In this document: positions 36,640 through 46,539 of the stretch, piece by piece | Position numbering within the stretch: position 1 is the first letter of the stretch | Layout of the letters: every line of letters starts with the position of its first letter | Assembly (NCBI RefSeq): GCF_003026815.1 | Contig: NZ_PYOG01000012.1 | Span: 52,249-116,248 of the forward strand | Reading direction: 5' to 3' | Origin: Photobacterium damselae | GTDB lineage: Bacteria > Pseudomonadota > Gammaproteobacteria > Enterobacterales > Vibrionaceae | DNA: 64,000 nt | The notes under the pieces: model-generated | What the model was told of the DNA's origin: nothing | What the model saw: only the letters and a program-made list of their open reading frames with translations | Database searches by the model: none | Translations under genes and position numbers: made by a program

Positions 36640-39003
36640 CTACGCATCACTGTTTTGCGCACGAACAAGTTCGATGCCTTCAGGATGATTTTGCAATGCA
36701 ATTGTCAGAACTTCATCAATCCAGCGTACAGGTCGTACATCTAAATCAGCAATAACATTCGCTGGGATTTCTTCAAGATCGCGTTCGTTCTCTTTTGGAA
36801 TCAGAACGGTCTTAATTCCACCACGGTGTGCAGCCAGTAGTTTCTCTTTTAAACCACCAATTGGTAGTACTTCGCCACGCAGGGTAATCTCACCTGTCAT
36901 AGCAACATCAGCACGAACAGGATTACCCGTTAAGCTAGAAACCAATGCTGTACACATCGCAATACCCGCACTTGGGCCATCTTTTGGTGTTGCACCTTCA
37001 GGAACGTGAACATGGATATCACGTTTTTCATAGAAGTCAGAAGCAATACCAAGTCGCTCTGCTCGAGTACGAACCACTGTCATCGCAGCTTGAATCGACT
37101 CTTGCATCACATCGCCCAAGGAACCAGTATAGGTTAGCTTTCCTTTACCTGGCATAGATTCTGTTTCAATGGTCAGTAAATCACCACCCACTTCAGTCCA
37201 AGCAAGGCCAACTACCTGACCTACACGGTTGCTATCGTCTGCTTTACCGTAATCAAAGCGTTGAACACCTAGATAGTCTTTTAGATTATCTTGGCTAATA
37301 GACACAGTCTTCACATCTTTGTTCAATAAAATTTCTTTTACTGCTTTACGGCATAGTTTTGAAATTTCACGCTCAAGACCACGAACGCCCGCTTCACGAG
37401 TGTAGTAACGGATAATACCGATTAACGCGGAATCATCGACATCGACTTCACCTGGTTTTAATCCATTTCGTTTGATCTGTTTATCAAGTAAATGGCGCTT
37501 AGCGATGTTTAGTTTCTCATCTTCGGTGTAGCCTGATAAACGAATAACTTCCATACGGTCAAGCAAAGGACCTGGGATATTCATTGAGTTAGACGTTGCA
37601 ACGAACATAACATCCGATAGATCGTAATCCACTTCTAGATAGTGATCGTTAAAGGCGTTATTTTGCTCAGGGTCTAATACTTCAAGCAATGCTGATGCAG
37701 GATCACCACGCATATCAGAAGACATCTTATCGATCTCATCAAGCAAGAATAGTGGATTTTTCACCCCTACTTTTGCCATTTTCTGGATCAATTTACCCGG
37801 CATAGAACCGATATAAGTACGGCGGTGACCTCGAATTTCAGCTTCATCGCGTACACCACCTAAAGCCATTCGCACATACTTACGGCCTGTAGCGGCTGCA
37901 ATCGATTGACCTAGAGATGTCTTACCAACGCCAGGAGGACCCACTAGACATAAAATTGGGCCTTTTAGCTTATTCACACGGCTTTGAACAGCTAAATACT
38001 CAAGAATTCGTTCTTTAACACGCTCTAAACCATAGTGATCTGAATTTAAGATCTCTTCTGCTTTTGCAAGGTCTTTCTTCACTTTTGAACGCTTATGCCA
38101 AGGCACATTAAGCATCCAATCAATGTAGCCACGAACCACTGTTGCTTCAGCAGACATCGGCGACATCATTTTTAACTTTTGCAGTTCTTGCTCAGTTTTT
38201 TCTTTGGCTTCTGCCGGCATTTTAGATTCATCAATCTTAGCCTTCAGAGCTTCAAACTCATCTGGAGCATCATCAAGATCACCCAATTCTTTTTGGATAG
38301 CCTTCATCTGCTCATTTAGGTAGTACTCGCGCTGGCTCTTTTCCATCTGCTTTTTAACGCGACCACGAATGCGTTTTTCAACTTGTAGCAGATCGATTTC
38401 CGATTCCATCATTGCCATTAAGAACTCAAGACGTTCTGTAATATCAACAATTTCAAGTACTTTTTGTTTATCAGCCAGCTTAAGAGGCATATGAGCGGCA
38501 ATGGTATCAGCCAAACGTGCCGCTTCATCAATACCATTTAACGATGTTAGAACTTCTGGTGGAATTTTTTTATTAAGTTTAACAAAGCCATCAAACTGAT
38601 TAATTGCAGTACGAACCAGCACTTCTTGCTCGCGCTCATCCATTTCAGGTGTAACGAGATACTCCGCTTCTGCAACGAAGAAATCATCATCCATCAGATG
38701 CTCTACTTTGGCACGCTGCTGACCCTCAACTAACACTTTCACAGTGCCGTCAGGAAGTTTCAGTAGCTGCAAAATAGTGGCGACTGTACCCACATCGTAC
38801 AAATCACTAATCGAAGGTTCGTCCGTGGCAGCTTCTTTCTGTGCCACCAACAGAATCTGTTTATTGTTATCCATCGCTGCTTCAAGACAACGAATAGACT
38901 TCTCCCGACCCACAAACAATGGAATAACCATATGCGGGTATACCACTACATCACGTAGTGGTAGAACCGGGATCTCAAGGCGCTCAGAACGCTCCAGGTT
39001 CAT
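36640..39003 (-). CDS. lon: ATP-dependent protease Lon
   Basis: A 787-residue AAA+ serine protease (E. coli 784). It shows an N-terminal substrate-binding domain ([20 protein letters not shown]), coiled-coil linker, Walker [10 protein letters not shown], Walker [10 protein letters not shown] and a C-terminal protease domain. The catalytic Ser is in [11 protein letters not shown] (near residue 680) and the Lys in [14 protein letters not shown] (near 723). It degrades misfolded proteins and short-lived regulators. A sigma-32-like promoter (39126-39154) lies upstream, so heat-shock induction is expected. Confidence 0.98.
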   Translation of the reverse strand: MNLERSERLEIPVLPLRDVVVYPHMVIPLFVGREKSIRCLEAAMDNNKQILLVAQKEAATDEPSISDLYDVGTVATILQLLKLPDGTVKVLVEGQQRAKVEHLMDDDFFVAEAEYLVTPEMDEREQEVLVRTAINQFDGFVKLNKKIPPEVLTSLNGIDEAARLADTIAAHMPLKLADKQKVLEIVDITERLEFLMAMMESEIDLLQVEKRIRGRVKKQMEKSQREYYLNEQMKAIQKELGDLDDAPDEFEALKAKIDESKMPAEAKEKTEQELQKLKMMSPMSAEATVVRGYIDWMLNVPWHKRSKVKKDLAKAEEILNSDHYGLERVKERILEYLAVQSRVNKLKGPILCLVGPPGVGKTSLGQSIAAATGRKYVRMALGGVRDEAEIRGHRRTYIGSMPGKLIQKMAKVGVKNPLFLLDEIDKMSSDMRGDPASALLEVLDPEQNNAFNDHYLEVDYDLSDVMFVATSNSMNIPGPLLDRMEVIRLSGYTEDEKLNIAKRHLLDKQIKRNGLKPGEVDVDDSALIGIIRYYTREAGVRGLEREISKLCRKAVKEILLNKDVKTVSISQDNLKDYLGVQRFDYGKADDSNRVGQVVGLAWTEVGGDLLTIETESMPGKGKLTYTGSLGDVMQESIQAAMTVVRTRAERLGIASDFYEKRDIHVHVPEGATPKDGPSAGIAMCTALVSSLTGNPVRADVAMTGEITLRGEVLPIGGLKEKLLAAHRGGIKTVLIPKENERDLEEIPANVIADLDVRPVRWIDEVLTIALQNHPEGIELVRAQNSDA

Positions 39004-39055
39004 ATTCTTCTCTCTTTCGTCCGATACGAATTCAATTTAAGTATCTAAACTCATC

Positions 39056-39080
39056 CCAATCAAATCAATTCACTGATTGG
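39056..39080. repeat. CCAATCA/TGATTGG palindrome in the clpX-lon gap
   Basis: Seven-bp perfect arms (39056-39062, 39074-39080) followed by TATA. It resembles the right half of the TACCAATC palindromes elsewhere in the window. Confidence 0.45.
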
Positions 39081-39125
39081 TATAACAAAATACTTAAAAT
39101 GACTGAAAATCTTTTCTCTAATGAG

Positions 39126-39154
39126 TATATGGGGGTAAGTTGGCAAGATTCAAC
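39126..39154 (-). promoter_or_regulatory. Sigma-32-like heat-shock promoter of lon
   Basis: On the minus strand a GTTGAA -35 element is followed, after 14 nt, by CCCCATATA, a near-perfect match to the sigma-32 -10 consensus CCCCATNT. It lies about 120 bp before the lon start. Confidence 0.75.
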
Positions 39155-39173
39155 GGAATAAATCATAGAAAAT

Positions 39174-39201
39174 AAAAAAGGAGGCTGATGCCTCCTTTTT
39201 T
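39174..39201 (-). terminator. Terminator after clpX
   Basis: Twelve-bp perfect arms AAAAAAGGAGGC/GCCTCCTTTTTT with a 4-nt loop, about 28 bp past the clpX stop on the minus strand. The A-run gives the U-tract in that direction. Confidence 0.92.
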
Positions 39202-39228
39202 TGTTCCAAACGAACAGTAATTAACCAA

Positions 39229-40509
39229 TTATTCAGCACCAGCTGCTTGGTTTTCTGTGTTTTCATAAATCAGTAGAGGCTCAGATTCACCTTTAATCAC
39301 TGATTCATCAATCACAACTTTGCTAACGCCTTTGGTTGATGGCAGTTCGTACATGGTATCAAGTAGTACTGCTTCAACGATAGAACGAAGACCACGAGCA
39401 CCTGTTTTACGTTCCATTGCCTTACGAGCAATAGCAACTAGGGCATCATCGCGGAACTCAAGCTCAGCACCTTCAAGCTCAAAAAGCGCACCATACTGTT
39501 TAGTTAGGGCATTTTTAGGCTCACGAAGAATTTGAACAAGCGCATCTTCATCCAGCTCAGTTAATGTTGCAGTAACAGGTAGACGACCAATAAACTCTGG
39601 AATTAGACCAAATTTCACCAAATCTTCTGGTTCAACCTGTAAGAACAGATCAGTTAGAGTTCGTGATTCATCTTTAGAACGAACCTCAGCACCAAAACCG
39701 ATACCTGTATTTGTTGCAACACGCTGCTCAATCACCTTATCAAGGCCTGCGAATGCACCACCACAAATAAATAGAATCTTAGAAGTATCAACTTGTAAGA
39801 ACTCTTGCTGTGGATGCTTACGACCACCTTGAGGCGGAACAGAAGCGACTGTGCCTTCAATCAGTTTTAGCAGAGCTTGCTGAACACCTTCACCAGACAC
39901 ATCTCGTGTGATTGATGGGTTATCAGACTTACGAGAAATCTTATCGATCTCATCGATATAAACAATACCACGCTCAGCTTTTGCTACGTCATAATCACAC
40001 TTCTGCAGCAATTTCTGAATGATGTTCTCTACATCTTCACCAACATAACCCGCTTCAGTTAGCGTTGTTGCGTCGGCCATAGTAAATGGAACATCCAACA
40101 TGCGCGCTAGAGTTTCAGCTAGAAGTGTCTTACCACTACCGGTAGGACCGATCAGTAAGATATTACTTTTACCTAGCTCAACACCATCACTGTTGGTATC
40201 GCCATTACGAAGACGCTTGTAGTGGTTGTATACGGCTACCGCAAGTACCTTTTTCGCATGCTCTTGACCAATTACATAATCATCAAGATTGTGGCGAATC
40301 TCCTGCGGAGTCGGCAATTCACTGCCATCGCGTTTAGGCAAAACTTCCTTGATTTCTTCGCGAATAATGTCGTTACATAGATCGACACACTCGTCACAGA
40401 TATACACAGAAGGGCCTGCAATTAGCTTGCGAACTTCATGCTGACTTTTACCGCAGAAAGAGCAATACAGTAGTTTACTACTACCACTCTCTTTTCGCTT
40501 ATCTGTCAT
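39229..40509 (-). CDS. clpX: ClpX, ATPase subunit of the ClpXP protease
   Basis: A 426-residue AAA+ unfoldase. The N-terminal zinc-binding domain has four cysteines (CSFCGKS ... CDECVDLC). Walker A is GPTGSGKT, Walker B is IVYIDEIDK, and the IGF loop that docks on ClpP is in [14 protein letters not shown] precedes the ATG. It feeds substrates such as RpoS (delivered by RssB, encoded at 47982) into ClpP, encoded about 110 bp upstream. Order and size are as in other gammaproteobacteria. Confidence 0.98.
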   Translation of the reverse strand: MTDKRKESGSSKLLYCSFCGKSQHEVRKLIAGPSVYICDECVDLCNDIIREEIKEVLPKRDGSELPTPQEIRHNLDDYVIGQEHAKKVLAVAVYNHYKRLRNGDTNSDGVELGKSNILLIGPTGSGKTLLAETLARMLDVPFTMADATTLTEAGYVGEDVENIIQKLLQKCDYDVAKAERGIVYIDEIDKISRKSDNPSITRDVSGEGVQQALLKLIEGTVASVPPQGGRKHPQQEFLQVDTSKILFICGGAFAGLDKVIEQRVATNTGIGFGAEVRSKDESRTLTDLFLQVEPEDLVKFGLIPEFIGRLPVTATLTELDEDALVQILREPKNALTKQYGALFELEGAELEFRDDALVAIARKAMERKTGARGLRSIVEAVLLDTMYELPSTKGVSKVVIDESVIKGESEPLLIYENTENQAAGAE

Positions 40510-40621
40510 TCGCTAACCTCTTAATCGGGAATAATCCCTATTTACCTTGTTTTGAGTGTACAACATTCCAACTTCATTTGCGCTGCAAAATACATATTTC
40601 CTTTACAACGCACAGTCAGAA

Positions 40622-41245
40622 TTAGCTACGGTGACTCAAAACAGCATCCACTAAACCATACTCAACCGCTTGGTCTGCAGACATGAAGTTATCACGATCA
40701 GTATCACGCTCGATCACTTCTAGAGGTTGACCTGTGTGCTCTGCAAGTAGGTTGTTTAGTTTCTGCTTGATAGTAAGAATTTCTTGCGCATGGATTTGAA
40801 TATCCGATGCTTGACCTTGGAAGCCGCCCAATGGTTGGTGAATCATCACGCGAGAGTTAGGTAGACAGTAACGTTTACCTTTAGCACCACCAGCGAGTAA
40901 GAAGGCACCCATTGAACACGCTTGGCCCATACATACTGTGCTCACATTTGGCTTAATAAACTGCATGGTGTCATAAATAGACATACCCGCTGTTACGCTA
41001 CCGCCTGGTGAATTGATGTATAGGTAGATGTCTTTATCTGGGTTTTCAGATTCTAAGAATAGCAACTGGGCAACAACTAAGTTTGCCATATGATCTTCAA
41101 CCTGACCGGTAAGGAAAATCACACGCTCTTTTAGTAGTCGGGAGTAGATGTCGTAAGAACGCTCACCACGTGAAGTCTGCTCGACCACCATAGGAACCAG
41201 CGCATCTAAGATTGGCGACATGGCATTTTTTTCTTGGTAGCTCAT
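40622..41245 (-). CDS. clpP: ClpP, proteolytic subunit
   Basis: A 207-residue serine protease subunit, the same length as E. coli ClpP with matching catalytic positions: Ser111 in [11 protein letters not shown], His136 in MIHQPLGG and Asp185. The residue before Ser111 is Cys rather than the E. coli Ala. The N-terminal propeptide is expected to be self-cleaved. It forms the two-ring chamber with ClpX or ClpA. A stem-loop separates it from tig. Confidence 0.98.
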   Translation of the reverse strand: MSYQEKNAMSPILDALVPMVVEQTSRGERSYDIYSRLLKERVIFLTGQVEDHMANLVVAQLLFLESENPDKDIYLYINSPGGSVTAGMSIYDTMQFIKPNVSTVCMGQACSMGAFLLAGGAKGKRYCLPNSRVMIHQPLGGFQGQASDIQIHAQEILTIKQKLNNLLAEHTGQPLEVIERDTDRDNFMSADQAVEYGLVDAVLSHRS

Positions 41246-41265
41246 ACTTTATTATCCCTAAAATA

Positions 41266-41299
41266 AATGGTCCGAATGAAATGACTCATACGGACCATT
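41266..41299 (-). terminator. Stem-loop in the tig-clpP gap
   Basis: Nine-bp perfect arms AATGGTCCG/CGGACCATT with a partly paired loop. On the minus strand the stem is followed by TTATTTTAGG. It may partly uncouple tig and clpP transcription. Confidence 0.6.
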
Positions 41300-41350
41300 G
41301 TTAGCAGAAGATTCGCAGTAAAGTCAAATCTCTACAATAAATTCAGCGAA

Positions 41351-42649
41351 TTAAGCCGCAGGATTCATTAGATCGTTGAAGCCAACTTCTTTATCAGAAA
41401 CCTGAGCTTTAGCAACGATTGCGTCGATTGCTTGCTCTTCTAGAGCAATGTTACGCATGTTGTTCATTAGCTGCTCGTTACCTTCGTAGTAAGCAACAAC
41501 TTCTGTTGGATCTTCGTATGCAGAAGCCATTTCAGCGATGATAGCTTTAACACGCTCTTCATCAGCTTTTAGCTCTTCAGACTTGATCACTTCACCAAGA
41601 AGAAGACCAACAACTACGCGACGCTTAGCTTGCTCTTCAAATAGTTCACGTGGAAGCTCTGGCATGTTCTGTGCGTTGCCGCCAAAACGTTGTGCAGCTT
41701 GCTGACGTAGAACATTGATTTCTTGATCGATAAGAGCTGCAGGAACTGCGATATCGTTTTGCTCGATAAGACCGTTGATTGCTTGCTCTTTGATGCGACC
41801 TTTAACAGCTTGCTTAAGTTCGCGTTCCATGTTCTTACGAACTTCAGCTTTAAGTGCATCTACAGAACCGTTTTCGATACCAAACTTAGCTACGAACTCT
41901 TCAGTTAGTTCTGGAAGCTCTTGAGCTTCAACTTTAGATAGTTTGATAGCAAATACTGCAGCTTTACCTTTTAGGTTTTCAGCGTGGTATTCTTCTGGGA
42001 AAGTTACTTCGATGTTGAACTCTTCACCCGCTTTCTTACCAACGATACCGTCTTCGAAACCAGGGATCATACGACCTTGACCCATAGCTAGAGCGAAACC
42101 TTCAGCTTTGCCGCCGTCAAATGCTTCACCGTCGATAGTACCTTCGAAATCGATAGTTACGCGGCTGTCAGCTACAGCTGGAGCATCAACTTCAGTCCAA
42201 GTAGCTTGCTGCTTACGTAGAGTTTCGATCATGTTATCAACGTCAGCTTCAGTTACTTCAACAACTGGCTTCTCAACAACAACTTTATCTAGACCTTGAA
42301 GAGCGATTTCAGGGAATACTTCAAAAGTTGCTTTGAATACTAGATCTTGACCTTCAGCCATTTCTACTGGAGTGAAAGTAGGAGCGCCAGCTGGGTTGAT
42401 CTGCTCTTTAACGATAGCTTCGATAAAGTGACGCTGCATTACTTCGCCTAGGATGTCTTGACGAACAGATGCGCCAAACATTTTAGCAACCATCTTAAGT
42501 GGTGCTTTACCTGGACGGAAACCATCGAAACGACGATTCTTAGCGATTTTCTTAAGCTCTGCAGTTACTGCATCTTCAATGTTAGCTGCAGGAACTGTGA
42601 TAGTTAGTTGGCGTTCTAGACCTTCAGTGGTTTCAACGGTAACTTGCAT
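41351..42649 (-). CDS. tig: Trigger factor
   Basis: A 432-residue ribosome-associated chaperone and prolyl isomerase, the exact E. coli length. The N-terminal ribosome-binding segment is [14 protein letters not shown]. The FKBP-like PPIase domain is at about residues 150-245 ([27 protein letters not shown]), followed by the long helical C-terminal chaperone arms. I chose ATG 42649 ([10 protein letters not shown]) because GAGG lies 9 nt upstream and it matches the family; the frame is open five codons earlier. Confidence 0.97.
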   Translation of the reverse strand: MQVTVETTEGLERQLTITVPAANIEDAVTAELKKIAKNRRFDGFRPGKAPLKMVAKMFGASVRQDILGEVMQRHFIEAIVKEQINPAGAPTFTPVEMAEGQDLVFKATFEVFPEIALQGLDKVVVEKPVVEVTEADVDNMIETLRKQQATWTEVDAPAVADSRVTIDFEGTIDGEAFDGGKAEGFALAMGQGRMIPGFEDGIVGKKAGEEFNIEVTFPEEYHAENLKGKAAVFAIKLSKVEAQELPELTEEFVAKFGIENGSVDALKAEVRKNMERELKQAVKGRIKEQAINGLIEQNDIAVPAALIDQEINVLRQQAAQRFGGNAQNMPELPRELFEEQAKRRVVVGLLLGEVIKSEELKADEERVKAIIAEMASAYEDPTEVVAYYEGNEQLMNNMRNIALEEQAIDAIVAKAQVSDKEVGFNDLMNPAA

Positions 42650-43160
42650 TTTATTTAACCTCAAACTTACTCAGTATTCTGAGTGATGTTGCCGATCAGT
42701 CAATCACTGATGGTGGCATCCTTTTCGTGTTACGGTTTTAAACCATAACGCCTTAATTCTGATTAACCTCTTACCTAACCCTCTACAACGAGATATCGTA
42801 GAAAACCATAGGTAAGAAATTAAAGCGCGTCATTATAACGGCAGAGTGACAAACAGTCGAGAACCGCCCTAAGACACAAATAGTTCTTAAACTGTTTTAC
42901 AAAATAGGGGCATTTACGGGCATTTCAACCCTTAACTATAAAAAAAGTGGCTTTTTTAACACTCTAGAGACATTAAGAGCTGGAAAAACGAACAAGTTAA
43001 CAATTTAATCAGCAATTAAGGAATATTACGAAGATCAGATCGCTTGACTGAAAAAGCCAAATTTAAATAAATAGAATAAGAATTTTTTATTTAAAATGAA
43101 AAATAGATCACAAAACAGGGAATTTGAAACAGAAAATGTAGAATAGAAAAGAAGAGGAAA
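42650..43160. other. Intergenic region between tig and tRNA-Arg
   Basis: About 510 bp, AT rich. It holds the sigma-32-like tig promoter at 42902-42928 and T-rich sequence after the tRNA on the minus strand that may serve as its terminator. No gene seen. Confidence 0.5.
42902..42928 (-). promoter_or_regulatory. Sigma-32-like promoter of tig
   Basis: On the minus strand TTGAAA is followed after 12 nt by CCCCTATTT. The spacing is one base shorter than at the lon promoter and the -10 differs slightly from CCCCATNT. It is 250 bp upstream of the tig start. Confidence 0.5.
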
Positions 43161-43237
43161 TGGCACGCCCTGCAGGATTCGAACCTGCGACCACATCCTT
43201 AGAAGGGACGTGCTCTATCCAGCTGAGCTAAGGGCGC
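43161..43237 (-). tRNA. tRNA-Arg (anticodon UCU)
   Basis: A complete 77-nt cloverleaf including encoded CCA. The D-loop region is TAGCTCAGCTGGATAGAGC, the anticodon loop is CTTCTAA (anticodon TCT, reading AGA/AGG) and the T-arm is GCAGGTTCGAATCCTGC. The discriminator base is G. The acceptor stem has a G1-U72 wobble where E. coli tRNA-Arg(UCU) has G-C. The anticodon stem also has a G-U pair. In E. coli this tRNA (argU) lies near folD and hosts a prophage; here folD is adjacent and no prophage is present. Confidence 0.96.
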
Positions 43238-43268
43238 ATCATTGTGTAACATTACGTTACGGGTTTGG

Positions 43269-43296
43269 ATTATACGTTGCCGACTTATAAGGTCAA
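43269..43296 (-). promoter_or_regulatory. Promoter of tRNA-Arg
   Basis: On the minus strand TTGACC (43296-43291) and TATAAT (43274-43269) are 16 nt apart, about 30 bp upstream of the tRNA 5' end: a strong sigma-70 promoter. Confidence 0.8.
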
Positions 43297-43401
43297 TATT
43301 TTTTTCTTTTTTTGCTTTCAAGCGGTTAAAGTTCCAACAAAAAAAGAAAAAATCATTCTTCTACTTAATATGTAGCTCCAATTAGATACTTTCCAGCCCT
43401 A

Positions 43402-43417
43402 ACGCAAACGATTGCGT
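43402..43417. promoter_or_regulatory. PurR operator upstream of folD
   Basis: ACGCAAACGATTGCGT is a perfect match to the PurR consensus ANGCAANCGNTTNCNT and a near-perfect palindrome. It lies about 80 bp before the folD ATG. Confidence 0.8.
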
Positions 43418-43494
43418 TATAGATCTTAATCACAGAATCTGCGACAATGCTTTTATCTACTTATAACCAATCGGTATTTATCGAAAGGAACATC

Positions 43495-44355
43495 ATGACG
43501 GCTCAAATTATTGACGGGAAATTAATTTCTCAAACAGTTCGACAGGAAGTTGCCGCAAGAGTAGCAGCACGAACCCAAGCAGGGCTACGCGCTCCTGGCC
43601 TTGCGGTAATTTTAGTTGGTCAAGATCCTGCATCACAGGTTTATGTAAATAGTAAACGTAAGGCGTGTGAAGAAGTTGGCTTTGTCTCAAAATCATTTGA
43701 TTTGCCAATCACAACAACTGAGTCTGAGTTACTCAATTTAATCGCTGAATTAAATAACGACCCAATAATCGACGGGATTTTAGTTCAACTACCACTACCA
43801 GCAGGTATTGATACCACGACTATCTTAGAATCAATTGTTCCAGATAAAGATGTTGATGGTTTTCACCCTTATAACGTTGGTCGCTTAAGCCAGCGTATTC
43901 CAAAACTGCGTTCTTGCACTCCTAAAGGGATCATTACCCTACTTGAGCGTTATAATATTCCAGTACGTGGCAAACATGCTGTTATCGTTGGTGCTTCAAA
44001 TATTGTTGGTCGACCAATGACATTTGAATTGCTACTGGCTGGAGCGACAACCACAACCTGTCACCGTTTTACTCAAGACTTAGAAGGTCATGTGCGTCAA
44101 GCAGATATCTTGGTTGTTGCAGTAGGTAAACCAAACTTTATTCCGGGCGAATGGATTAAAGAGGGAGCTACGGTAATTGATGTGGGCATTAACCGTTTAG
44201 ATACGGGAAAATTGTGCGGTGATGTAGAATTTAATGTTGCTAAAACTCGTGCAAAATACATTACCCCCGTACCAGGAGGTGTGGGTCCGATGACTGTTGC
44301 CACCTTAATTGAAAATACCCTACTGGCGTGTGAACAGTATCATTCTGACGAGTAG
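43495..44355 (+). CDS. folD: Methylenetetrahydrofolate dehydrogenase/cyclohydrolase FolD
   Basis: A 286-residue bifunctional enzyme that oxidises 5,10-methylene-THF with NADP and hydrolyses the product to 10-formyl-THF, supplying purine synthesis. Motifs include [19 protein letters not shown] with the catalytic Lys, [20 protein letters not shown] and [11 protein letters not shown]. The start at MTAQIIDG is supported by AAAGGA 7 nt upstream; the frame is open 16 codons earlier. A PurR operator precedes it. The stop codon TAG is inside the first GAGTAGC unit of the following array, so the protein ends ...SDE from the repeat boundary. Confidence 0.96.
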   Translation: MTAQIIDGKLISQTVRQEVAARVAARTQAGLRAPGLAVILVGQDPASQVYVNSKRKACEEVGFVSKSFDLPITTTESELLNLIAELNNDPIIDGILVQLPLPAGIDTTTILESIVPDKDVDGFHPYNVGRLSQRIPKLRSCTPKGIITLLERYNIPVRGKHAVIVGASNIVGRPMTFELLLAGATTTTCHRFTQDLEGHVRQADILVVAVGKPNFIPGEWIKEGATVIDVGINRLDTGKLCGDVEFNVAKTRAKYITPVPGGVGPMTVATLIENTLLACEQYHSDE

Positions 44356-44468
44356 CGAGTAGCGAGTAGCGAGTAGCGAGTAGCGAGTAGCGAGTAGCGA
44401 GTAGCGAGTAGCGAGTAGCGAGTAGCGAGTAGCGAGTAGCGAGTAGCGAGTAGCGAGTAGCGAGTAGC
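44350..44468 (+). repeat. GAGTAGC heptamer array (17 units) after folD
   Basis: Seventeen exact head-to-tail GAGTAGC units. The first supplies the last sense codon (GAG) and stop (TAG) of folD. A conserved tail GAAATT...ACATACTTAGTTTGATGTCAAT follows (44469 to about 44510). Confidence 0.95.
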
Positions 44469-44510
44469 GAAATTGTCAACATACTTAGTTTGATGTCAAT
44501 GTATTTTCCT
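44469..44510 (+). repeat. Array-associated tail element, copy 1
   Basis: Contains ACATACTTAGTTTGATGTCA, almost identical to the tail after the aphB array and recognisably related to the tail after the Yip1 array. In the other copies it includes a GACAT/ATGTC inverted pair. Confidence 0.75.
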
Positions 44511-44616
44511 ACTCGCTGTACTCAAATTGGAAAACTTGGAATTTTACTTTAGCGAGATCGAGAATCTAACGCCCTATTCCTAGTTTTTATTCCAACTTTT
44601 CTTTAACGAGCTAACT

Positions 44617-45519
44617 TTAAAGTCCCTTAACTACATCTTGTAGATACGCTTTAAAGTCTTCGCCAAGATCTGAGTGGCGTAAGCCGTATTCAACAAATGC
44701 AGCCATATAACCTAGCTTATTACCACAGTCATGGCTCTTACCAGACATATGGAACGCGTCGACCTCTTGCTGCTTCATCAGCATATCAATGGCATCAGTT
44801 AGCTGAATTTCACCACCAGCACCCACTGGCGTTTTCTCAAGTAGAGACCAAATTTCAGCCGGAAGCACGTAACGGCCTACAATAGCAAGGTTTGAAGGCG
44901 CTTCTTCTACTGGCGGTTTTTCAACCACTTTTGTCATTGGTGAACTTTCACCTGCACCTAACTCCACACCACCGATATCAGCAACACCATAGCTTGATAC
45001 ATCGTTCATAGGAACAGGCTCAACCATTACCTGACTGACTTTAGTCTCATTAAAGCGTTGAACCATTTTAGCTAGATTATCAGTTTCTAGATTACTTGCA
45101 GCGTCATCCAAAATAACATCAGGAAGCACAACCGCAAAAGGAGCATCACCAACTAGTGGTTGTGCACACAAAATAGCATGACCTAAGCCTTTTGCTTGTC
45201 CTTGACGAACATGCATAATCGTGACGTCAGGAGGACAAATTGCTTGAACTTCTGCCAATAACTGACGTTTAACACGCTGCTCTAATGTGGCTTCTAGCTC
45301 AAATGATGTATCAAAATGGTTCTCAATCGAGTTCTTTGATGAATGTGTTACAAGCACAATCTCTTTAATACCCGCAGCAACACATTCATTCACAACATAT
45401 TGAATTAGCGGCTTATCAACAATAGGCAACATCTCTTTTGGAATGGCTTTTGTTGCAGGTAGCATGCGAGTGCCTAAGCCCGCAACTGGTATAACGGCTT
45501 TACGTACTGAATTGTTCAT
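44617..45519 (-). CDS. galU: UTP-glucose-1-phosphate uridylyltransferase GalU
   Basis: A 300-residue nucleotidyltransferase making UDP-glucose for capsule, LPS and trehalose pathways. The nucleotide-binding [20 protein letters not shown], the VLPDVILDD metal site and VEKPP ... [10 protein letters not shown] are typical. In E. coli galU adjoins rssB and hns; here rssB is a few genes away and rfaH, another surface-polysaccharide gene, is 87 bp upstream. The ribosome site is modest (GGAT). Confidence 0.96.
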   Translation of the reverse strand: MNNSVRKAVIPVAGLGTRMLPATKAIPKEMLPIVDKPLIQYVVNECVAAGIKEIVLVTHSSKNSIENHFDTSFELEATLEQRVKRQLLAEVQAICPPDVTIMHVRQGQAKGLGHAILCAQPLVGDAPFAVVLPDVILDDAASNLETDNLAKMVQRFNETKVSQVMVEPVPMNDVSSYGVADIGGVELGAGESSPMTKVVEKPPVEEAPSNLAIVGRYVLPAEIWSLLEKTPVGAGGEIQLTDAIDMLMKQQEVDAFHMSGKSHDCGNKLGYMAAFVEYGLRHSDLGEDFKAYLQDVVKGL

Positions 45520-45606
45520 TGATTATCCATTCATATAATAATTAGAAATAAATACCCATTTTTATGAGCTGATTTCTATACTAGCAAAAGAGCCCTATTC
45601 TTTTTG

Positions 45607-46104
45607 TTAGCGTTTAATCAAATCTTTATTATCAACACTCACAGTCACAGCACGTCCAAGTAAATTGATCAACATAAAAGAACGCTTCTCACCATCAGCT
45701 TCCTGATAAATGGCATCAATCCCTTTAAATTGACCCTGCGACAAGGTTAATGAATCACCAGGTTTAGGTAACTCGCATAACGCTTCTTTGTGTTCGTCGC
45801 AGTCTTCATTCATCATTAATTGATAAATGAGTTCTTGTTGTACTAATTGAGGTGTTGATCCCCGACGAATAAAATCTGCTACACCTCGAGTTGAGCGGAT
45901 CGAGGTATAACTCACTTGTTCTGGATCAAAATAAACAAACACATAGCTTGGAAATAATGGTTCTAAAACTTCCTGCTTTTTGCCTCGAACAATTTTATCG
46001 ATGCGAACTTGTGGGTAGTAACACTCAACCCCTTGACGATCAAGATTGATCACTGCTCGCTCTTGTTCACTTCGCTTGCAATAAAGTAAATACCAACCTT
46101 TCAT
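45607..46104 (-). CDS. rfaH: Transcription antitermination factor RfaH
   Basis: A 165-residue NusG paralogue that boosts transcription of long surface-polysaccharide, pilus and toxin operons carrying an ops element. The WYLLYCKRSEQERA start, KIVRGKKQEVLEPLFPSYVF and TRGVADFIRRG are diagnostic of RfaH rather than NusG. The C-terminal KOW region (PGDSLTLSQGQFKGIDAIYQ) may switch fold as in E. coli. I chose ATG 46104 (MKGWYLL); a preceding ATG one codon earlier is equally possible, and the frame remains open 34 more codons. No ops element was found in the window. Confidence 0.93.
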   Translation of the reverse strand: MKGWYLLYCKRSEQERAVINLDRQGVECYYPQVRIDKIVRGKKQEVLEPLFPSYVFVYFDPEQVSYTSIRSTRGVADFIRRGSTPQLVQQELIYQLMMNEDCDEHKEALCELPKPGDSLTLSQGQFKGIDAIYQEADGEKRSFMLINLLGRAVTVSVDNKDLIKR

Positions 46105-46539
46105 CATGAGCCCATCAACTATTAATGTATCTCTAAAATTATACCGATCCCTTACTAAGTTACCATCATCGATCTCACATCTCCTATTAGATGCTGGAAT
46201 ATTATCCATTCTTAACTAAAGAGAATAAGAGAAAATAACTCAGGTTAAAAATGTAACATCCATTAAAAAATCAATTTTGCAGAATAAAAAACCAAAGAAA
46301 CTTAAAAAATAACAATAAACAACCACAAATTTAGCCATTAACAGACTATTTAGAAAAAACACTTAGAGATATAGCAAATTAAAAACAAGCTCAAAAAAAC
46401 CACAAAACATTATATTTCATACAGTTACAATGTTTTTCATTTGTTCTGCATTTGTTAAAACTTGCGGTATATTGCTTTGTGCTTTATAAAGCTAGCAGCA
46501 TTAGCAAACACACAAATAATTAAAATACAGAGAATCATC
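46105..46539. other. rfaH-POT transporter divergent intergenic region
   Basis: About 435 bp, very AT rich with long A runs, containing the divergent promoters. No small gene or known operator identified. Confidence 0.45.

Noticed and set aside
36528..36755. 75-codon plus-strand frame overlapping the lon 3' end
   Set aside because: It lies largely antisense to lon with no ribosome site and no recognisable family.
44261..44482. Open frame encoding repeated LLATRYS peptides
   Set aside because: A translation artefact of the antisense GAGTAGC array overlapping folD.
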